Made by a program: the position numbers and the translations under genes. The notes under the pieces were generated by a model. The model was not told the origin of the DNA. It worked only from the letters and a program-made list of their open reading frames with translations, and searched no databases. Of a stretch of DNA of 64,000 nt, positions 59,348 through 64,000 are shown in pieces. Numbering within the stretch: position 1 is the stretch's first letter; each line of letters opens with the position of its first letter. This DNA comes from Streptomyces sp. R41 (GTDB lineage Bacteria > Actinomycetota > Actinomycetes > Streptomycetales > Streptomycetaceae): assembly GCF_041053055.1 (NCBI RefSeq), contig NZ_CP163443.1, forward strand, positions 930,001 through 994,000, written 5' to 3'.

Positions 59348-61366
59348 TAGCTCGTCAAGGTCGGTGAAGGGGTAGGTGGCCGCCTCGCCGTCGTGGAAGG
59401 TAACGGTGAGTTGGTGGGCTTCGACATCGACGGCGGTGATGGTGCCGCTGCTGCCGTTGAAGACTCCGGCTTCGCCGCGATGGGGGTTGTTGCGGACCTG
59501 CTGGACGCGGTCGCCGAGCCGGAAGGCGGCCCCGCCGTGGTAATGCTGGGGCTTGTCGTCGGAGGGCGGGTTGAGGCGCTCCTGCAGACGCAGGTTGAGA
59601 TCGGTCATGCCGGCGATGTTCTTCTTGCCCGGGCACAAGACCTGGATGTCCTGCGGGCGGGCCCCGAAGTGCTGCGGCATGATGTCGCAGACCAGGTCCA
59701 CCACTCGCTGGGCGATGTCGTCGGCGCTGGGTAGGGGTCGGTTCCAGAACGCCTTGGGGTCGTCTGTGGGGAGTTCGCCGCGCAGGATGCGGTGGGCGTT
59801 GATGACGATCGCGGCGCTGTCGTCGTGTTGGCGGAAGACCTTGGTCAGTCGGGTGCGCGGGATGTCTTCGACGTCCAGGAGGTCGCGCAGGACGCGGCCG
59901 GGGCCGACGCTGGGGAGCTGGTCGATGTCGCCGACGAGTAGCCGGTGGCAGCCGTTGCGGACGGCGGCGAAGAGCCTGCGGCCCAGGGCGAGGTCGAGCA
60001 TCGATGCCTCATCGATGCTCACGAGGTCGGCGGTTTCCAGGACGTTGGCGTGGTCGAAGAGGGAGTCGCCGTCGGGCGGCCGGATCAGCCGGTGCACGGT
60101 CATCGCCGCCTGGCCGCAGGTCTCTTCCAGGCGCTTGGCGGCTTTCCCGGTCGGGGCGGCCAGGGCGATGACCGCGCCGGCCTCGTCGGCGATCTCGACC
60201 AGGGTGCGCAGGGTGTGCGTCTTGCCGCAGCCCGGTCCGCCGGTCAGGACGGACAGGGGGCGGGTCAGGGCGGTGAGGATCGCCTGGTACTGCTCGTCGG
60301 TCAGCCCGGCCGTCTCCTGGCTGGTCAGCGCGGACAGCCGCTCCGCCCACGAGGCAAGCCTGGTCAGCGGGGACGTGGAGCGCAGCAGGCGCCGTACGTG
60401 GAGGGCGAGTTGTGTCTCGTCGTGGTGTCGGTGCGCCAGCATGGCGATCTCGGTGTCGGCCAGCGTGTCGGTGCCATCCAGCACAGACAGCGGCAGCGTC
60501 TCGGTGACCACTTCGCCCTGACCACGCAAGGCCTTAAGAGCGTGGCGCAGCACCGCGTCGTCGAGGATCTCCGTGGTCGCGGGGTCGTCATCGGTGAGCA
60601 GCTGACGGGTGCGGGCGATCAGCAGGCGCACCGGCAGGTGGCAGTGGCCGCTCCCCGCGGCCTGGTCGAGTTCGTGCAGCAGGGCGGCCTGGAGGCGGGC
60701 GTCGCTGTGTTTGGGGATGCCGACGGCGAGGGCGATCCTGTCGGCGTTGTGGAAGCCGACACCGCGTACGTCCTGGCACAACCGGTAGGGGGTGCGGCGG
60801 ACGATGCACATCGGGTCGTCATCGGTGTCGGCGTACGCGGTATAAACCTTCACGGCGAGCGCCGGGGTGATCTTAAGGCCCTGCAGGAACACCATGATCT
60901 CGGCGATGGCCTTCTGCTCTTGCCAGGCCGTGCAGATCCGGCCCAGCCGGACCTGGCCGATCCCATGCACCTCAAGAAGCCGCTGCGGCCCGGCGTCGAT
61001 GACCTTCAGAGTCTGCTCGGCGAAGGCATCCACGATCGCGGAAGCAAGAATCGGCCCGATCCCACGGATCATGCCCGAGGCGAGATAGAGGCGGATCGCA
61101 CGTTCATCGGCCGGCACCGTCCGCTCGCACTGCTCGGCCTTGAACTGCCTCCCATGGCGCGGATGGTGGACCCAAACGCCGTAAAGCCGCAGACTCTCCC
61201 CAGGCCGCACTCCGAAGAGGGCCTTACCGACCGCGGTGATGCTCTCCTCGTCGCCCGTGGTGGCGGTCAGCCGCAGCACCGTGCGCTCGTCGTAGCTGAC
61301 GTGCAGCAGATGATCGGCCACACCCTCGACCATCTCCGGGGCGTCCGGGGGCACTTGACTAAGCAC
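59348..61366 (-). pseudogene. RecD2-like ATP-dependent DNA helicase, 5' part, split by transposon
   Basis: N-terminal OB-like and helix-hairpin-helix region (GMIRGIGPILASAIVDAF, QRLLEVHGIGQVRLGRI) is followed by the ATPase: Walker A LTGGPGCGKTHTL, APTGKAAKRL, Walker B VSIDEASMLDL, GDIDQLPSVGPG and LTKVFRQ. An SH3-like piece (FRLGDRVQQVRNNP) ends at YPFTDLDEL, where the IS5-type element enters. I place the start at GTG 61366 (LSQVPPDAPE), with GGAGAAGG about 6 bases upstream; the frame is open to 61438. Motifs V-VI lie on the far side of the insertion, so the enzyme must be inactive unless the element excises precisely. Confidence 0.88.
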
Positions 61367-61601
61367 GCTCACCTTCTCCAGAGATTGCACACGGCTGCGG
61401 ATCACCTGATGTGGCCAGGGGTAGGGAAACATCACCATGCGTCCTCAAGCAGCGCCCGTCACGCACTTGAAGGATCTGCTCACCCCAACGAGCAACAAGA
61501 CCGCCAGGCCGAGGCCGTGCAACGGCACGACAAAAGAGCAGCCGAGGCCACCGCGAGGCAGACCCGCCCCGCGTCTTCGTGTTCGCCGGTAGCCTGCCGG
61601 T

Positions 61602-62840
61602 ATGTCCGCCAAGCGCCACCGCACCACTGCCTGGGCCCCACCCGCTCCCGACGAGGCGGCACGGGAACTGGAACAACTCGCGGCCGCCTACCCCCAGGAC
61701 CGCGAGGAGATCCTGCTGGAGGCAGCCAACGCCTGGTGCGAGGCAGCCGAGCACGACCGCGCCCTGAGCCTGTACGAGCAACTCCTCGCCGACGACGCCG
61801 CATGCGACGCACCCCACATGGTGGCCGCCTACCGCATCGGCGTCCTCTTCGACGCCGGGCGCGAAGCCGAAGCCCGCGACGCCGCCCGCGAGCTACGCGG
61901 CCGGCATCCACACGACGCCATGGCCTGGCACTACGTCGGCGAGAGCTTCGAAGCCGCCCACGACCCGCACACCGCAGCCAACTGGTTCACCGCCGGCATC
62001 ACCCACACCCTCGGCGCCACCGTCGACCTGAGCGCCGACACGGTCGAGGCCGGGCCACCAGGCCTGGACATGCTGCTCACCAGCCGCCACCGGGTGCGCC
62101 GCCTCCTGGGCGACGTACACGACGACTGGGACGACGTCGCCGACGAGGTCCACGCCCAAGGCCCGGCCCTGCTGCGCGGCGCCCGCTCCCTCGACGAACT
62201 CCACGCCCCGCAACGTCTGGCCCACGGCGAGAGCGCCGACCCCGAAGAGCTGCTCCTGGACGCAACGCGCGCCGAACACGCCCGGCTCACCGAGCAGGTC
62301 CAGCAGCGCCGTGCCGCCCTCCACGCCCCCGAGACGACCTGCGCACTGTTCTGGCCCGCGCAAGAGTTCGCCCAGCTCCTCGACCGCTGGCCCGTCTTCG
62401 CCGACGACTACGGCACCGACCACGCCGTACACCTGCGCCAGGTCGAACAGCTCCTGCGCACCTACTCGGACTCGGGCATGCCCCGCCTGGGCACCGCCCG
62501 CGGCACCCTCGACGACTTCACCGCCTATGCCCGCGACGAGAACCAGGACCCCACGGCCCGCGGACTGCGCGCCTCCTACGCCGCCGACCTGGCCGCCCGC
62601 GGCCAAGCCCATGCCTGGCCACCACCCCGCAACGGCCCCTGCTGGTGCGGCGCAGAGCGCAAGTACAAGAAGTGCCACGGCAACCCCGCCTTTCACCCAC
62701 ATCTAGCCAGGATGCCCCGGCCTTCAGGCTGGGGAGGAATGGCTTCCTCGGTCTTGCGGCGCGGAGCGCCGCAGCATCGCTGCGCAGCACAAAGCCCCCA
62801 GGGCGGCCCCGAGTTGACCTACTTTGTTCGGGCTTACTAG
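61602..62840 (+). CDS. TPR-like protein with C-terminal SEC-C zinc motif, 412 aa (3' end altered)
   Basis: The first 130 residues are TPR-like (EEILLEAANAWCEAAEHDRA, LSLYEQLLADDA, AMAWHYVGESFEAAHDPHTA). A helical middle follows, then a SEC-C metal-binding motif GPCWCGAERKYKKCHGNP (CxC...KKCHG). SEC-C motifs usually end proteins. Here, after NPAF, about 45 extra residues are encoded by the left end of a TnpB-type element (the hairpin at 62.71 kb lies within them). The gene is divergent from the recD2-like gene. ATG 61602 is the first Met of the coherent domain. Function: protein- or nucleic acid-binding adaptor, unknown partner. Confidence 0.8.
   Translation: MSAKRHRTTAWAPPAPDEAARELEQLAAAYPQDREEILLEAANAWCEAAEHDRALSLYEQLLADDAACDAPHMVAAYRIGVLFDAGREAEARDAARELRGRHPHDAMAWHYVGESFEAAHDPHTAANWFTAGITHTLGATVDLSADTVEAGPPGLDMLLTSRHRVRRLLGDVHDDWDDVADEVHAQGPALLRGARSLDELHAPQRLAHGESADPEELLLDATRAEHARLTEQVQQRRAALHAPETTCALFWPAQEFAQLLDRWPVFADDYGTDHAVHLRQVEQLLRTYSDSGMPRLGTARGTLDDFTAYARDENQDPTARGLRASYAADLAARGQAHAWPPPRNGPCWCGAERKYKKCHGNPAFHPHLARMPRPSGWGGMASSVLRRGAPQHRCAAQSPQGGPELTYFVRAY
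62713..62734. repeat. Left-end hairpin of a TnpB-type (IS200/IS605/IS1341-like) element
   Basis: CCCCGGCC and GGCTGGGG form a stem with one G-T wobble around loop TTCA, within the 150 bp before tnpB. Imperfect subterminal hairpins like this are the recognition structures of single-strand transposing IS200/IS605 elements. It overlaps the foreign C-terminal extension of the SEC-C gene. No tnpA lies between. Confidence 0.5.
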
Positions 62841-62850
62841 GGTCTTCTGT

Positions 62851-64000
62851 GTGAAGATTGTTGCGCAGGTGAAATTGCGGCCCCGGTCGGCTTATGACGC
62901 CGACACGCTGGCCGCGACCCTGCGTGCCTGCAACCGAGGTGCCAACTGGGTCTCCACGGTGGCGTTCGACAAGGGCCTCAAGCGCCGCAACGAGTTGCAG
63001 GACGAGGTGTACTACGACCTCAAAGCCACCTTCGATCTGTCGGCGCAACCGGCGGTGCGAGTGGTGAAGAAGGTCGTGGACGCCTACGCGACGATGGCCG
63101 GGAACATCAAGGCCGGCCACCTGACCGGCAAGGCCAGGCGCAAAGCGGAGTCCAAGCCGATCGTCTTCCGCGAGGACGCGGCCCAGCCGTTCGACGACCG
63201 GTGCCTTACCTGGAACCTGGACGAGAAGACCGTCTCCATCTGGACCGTCGCGGGCCGGATCAAGGGCGTGCCGTTCGTGTGCTCGCCCGAGGCACTGAAG
63301 ATGCTCCAGTACCGCAAGGGCGAGTCCGACCTGATGCTGCGTGACGGGACGCTCTATCTCGTCGCCACCATCGACCTGCCCGAACCCGCAGCGTATGAGC
63401 CTGACGGCTTCCTCGGCGTGGACCTCGGCATCGTCAACATCGCCACCACGTCGGACGGAAAGATCATGTCCGGGCGGAAGGTGAACCGCTACCGGCGGCG
63501 CATGAACCGCCTGCGCCAGAAGTTGCAGGCCAAGGGCACCAAAAGCGCCAAGCGCAGGCTGAAAGGCATCCGCCGCCGCGAGGCCCGGTTCGCCGCCGAC
63601 ACCAACCACCACATCGCCAAGACAATCGTCAAGACCGCTGAACGCACCTCGCACGGGGTCGCCCTGGAAGAGCTGAAGGGCATCCGGCAGAGGGTCACGG
63701 CCAAGAAGGAACAGCGGTACCGGCTGCACTCGTGGGCCTTCGCCCAGCTCGGCGCGTTCGTCGAGTACAAAGCACGGCGGGCAGGTGTGCCCGTGGTCTT
63801 CGTCGACCCGCGCAACACCTCCCGCCAGTGCTCCGAGTGCTGGCACACCCACCGCACCAACCGGGTGTCCCAGGCCTGGTTCGCGTGCCGCTCCTGCGGA
63901 GTGGTGATGCACGCGGACCGCAACGGCTCCCGCAACATCGCCCACCGTGGCGAGGCTGTGTGGCAGCGGGGCGCAGTCAACCGCCCCAACACCGTCAAGG
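62851..64000 (+). CDS. tnpB: TnpB (OrfB) RNA-guided nuclease, 3' end outside window
   Basis: GTG 62851 opens a frame that stays open to the window end (383 codons). The RuvC residues are all present: Asp in FLGVDLGIVNIATTSDG, Glu in GVALEELKGIRQ, and Asp in MHADRNGSRNIA, with a zinc finger CSECWHTHRT...CRSCG between the last two. TnpB proteins are omega-RNA-guided nucleases of IS200/IS605 elements. The guide RNA would be encoded at the 3' end of the gene, beyond the window. No tnpA is visible upstream, so this is the IS1341-like tnpB-only type unless tnpA lies downstream. All visible catalytic residues are intact. Confidence 0.92.
   Translation, partial: MKIVAQVKLRPRSAYDADTLAATLRACNRGANWVSTVAFDKGLKRRNELQDEVYYDLKATFDLSAQPAVRVVKKVVDAYATMAGNIKAGHLTGKARRKAESKPIVFREDAAQPFDDRCLTWNLDEKTVSIWTVAGRIKGVPFVCSPEALKMLQYRKGESDLMLRDGTLYLVATIDLPEPAAYEPDGFLGVDLGIVNIATTSDGKIMSGRKVNRYRRRMNRLRQKLQAKGTKSAKRRLKGIRRREARFAADTNHHIAKTIVKTAERTSHGVALEELKGIRQRVTAKKEQRYRLHSWAFAQLGAFVEYKARRAGVPVVFVDPRNTSRQCSECWHTHRTNRVSQAWFACRSCGVVMHADRNGSRNIAHRGEAVWQRGAVNRPNTVK

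Noticed and set aside
59945..62854. A 969-residue plus-strand frame
   Set aside because: It runs antisense through recD2 and then out of frame through the SEC-C gene. It ends in low-complexity Arg/Pro sequence.

Overview
The window is high-GC actinomycete DNA and is best explained as Streptomyces. It shows strong G/C third-position bias, GTG and TTG starts, GTGA/ATGA-coupled operons, an EACC1/caspase pair, SNF2-SWIM and SEC-C proteins, and a large collection of Streptomyces-type IS remnants. The density of broken transposases and truncated genes, the plasmid-type DUF721 gene, a tRNA-derived att-like scar and a 6.4 kb inverted duplication all point to an accessory region, such as a chromosome arm, plasmid or integrated island. 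Functions are assigned from sequence motifs and family knowledge; no database search was run.

Layout. 1-13.6 kb is a mosaic of decayed transposases (IS630, integrase-core, IS5-like, IS1182, IS1380, ISL3) and cut genes (SDR, HIT, WbqC, TPR regulator, Uma2). Among them are intact genes: a DHFR-like reductase, a YdcF protein, a beta-propeller protein and an SNF2 helicase coupled to a SWIM protein. 14-16.3 kb has a PH-domain membrane protein, then the 3' half of a tRNA-Arg gene. 16.4-19.3 kb has a zinc-ribbon protein and a NACHT-type C-terminal fragment. 19.9-20.2 kb holds a degenerate type I-E-like CRISPR array without cas genes. It is followed at 20.4-25.2 kb by a coupled operon: radical SAM, small protein, and a large STAND NTPase with an Mrr-like N-terminus.

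The STAND gene is cut at 25,231 by the left arm of an exact inverted duplication (25,232-31,616 and 45,523-51,907). Each arm carries a sensor kinase, a NarL-type regulator, plasmid-type genes and an IS256-family element at its inner end. The right copy looks ancestral: its first response regulator is complete, its IS256 copy has both 8-bp target duplications, and the tail of the interrupted DUF721 gene lies beside it.

The 13.9 kb between the arms looks like a conflict/defence island. It has a truncated DNA-binding-like protein, an IS630 element, an HNH-like protein, an EACC1 plus caspase-WD40 pair, and a tightly coupled three-gene operon (39,435-43,524): APH-like kinase with an extra C-terminal domain, SPL-like radical SAM enzyme, and HD hydrolase. 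This operon is the best candidate in the window for an undescribed system.

52-64 kb has a small membrane protein beside the two-component genes, a pair of uncharacterised genes, and a recD2-like helicase gene split by a 2.67 kb IS5-type element. That element carries passenger genes (TetR regulator and SDR oxidoreductase) between its ends. A SEC-C protein gene follows, its 3' end overwritten by a TnpB-type element whose tnpB runs off the window end.
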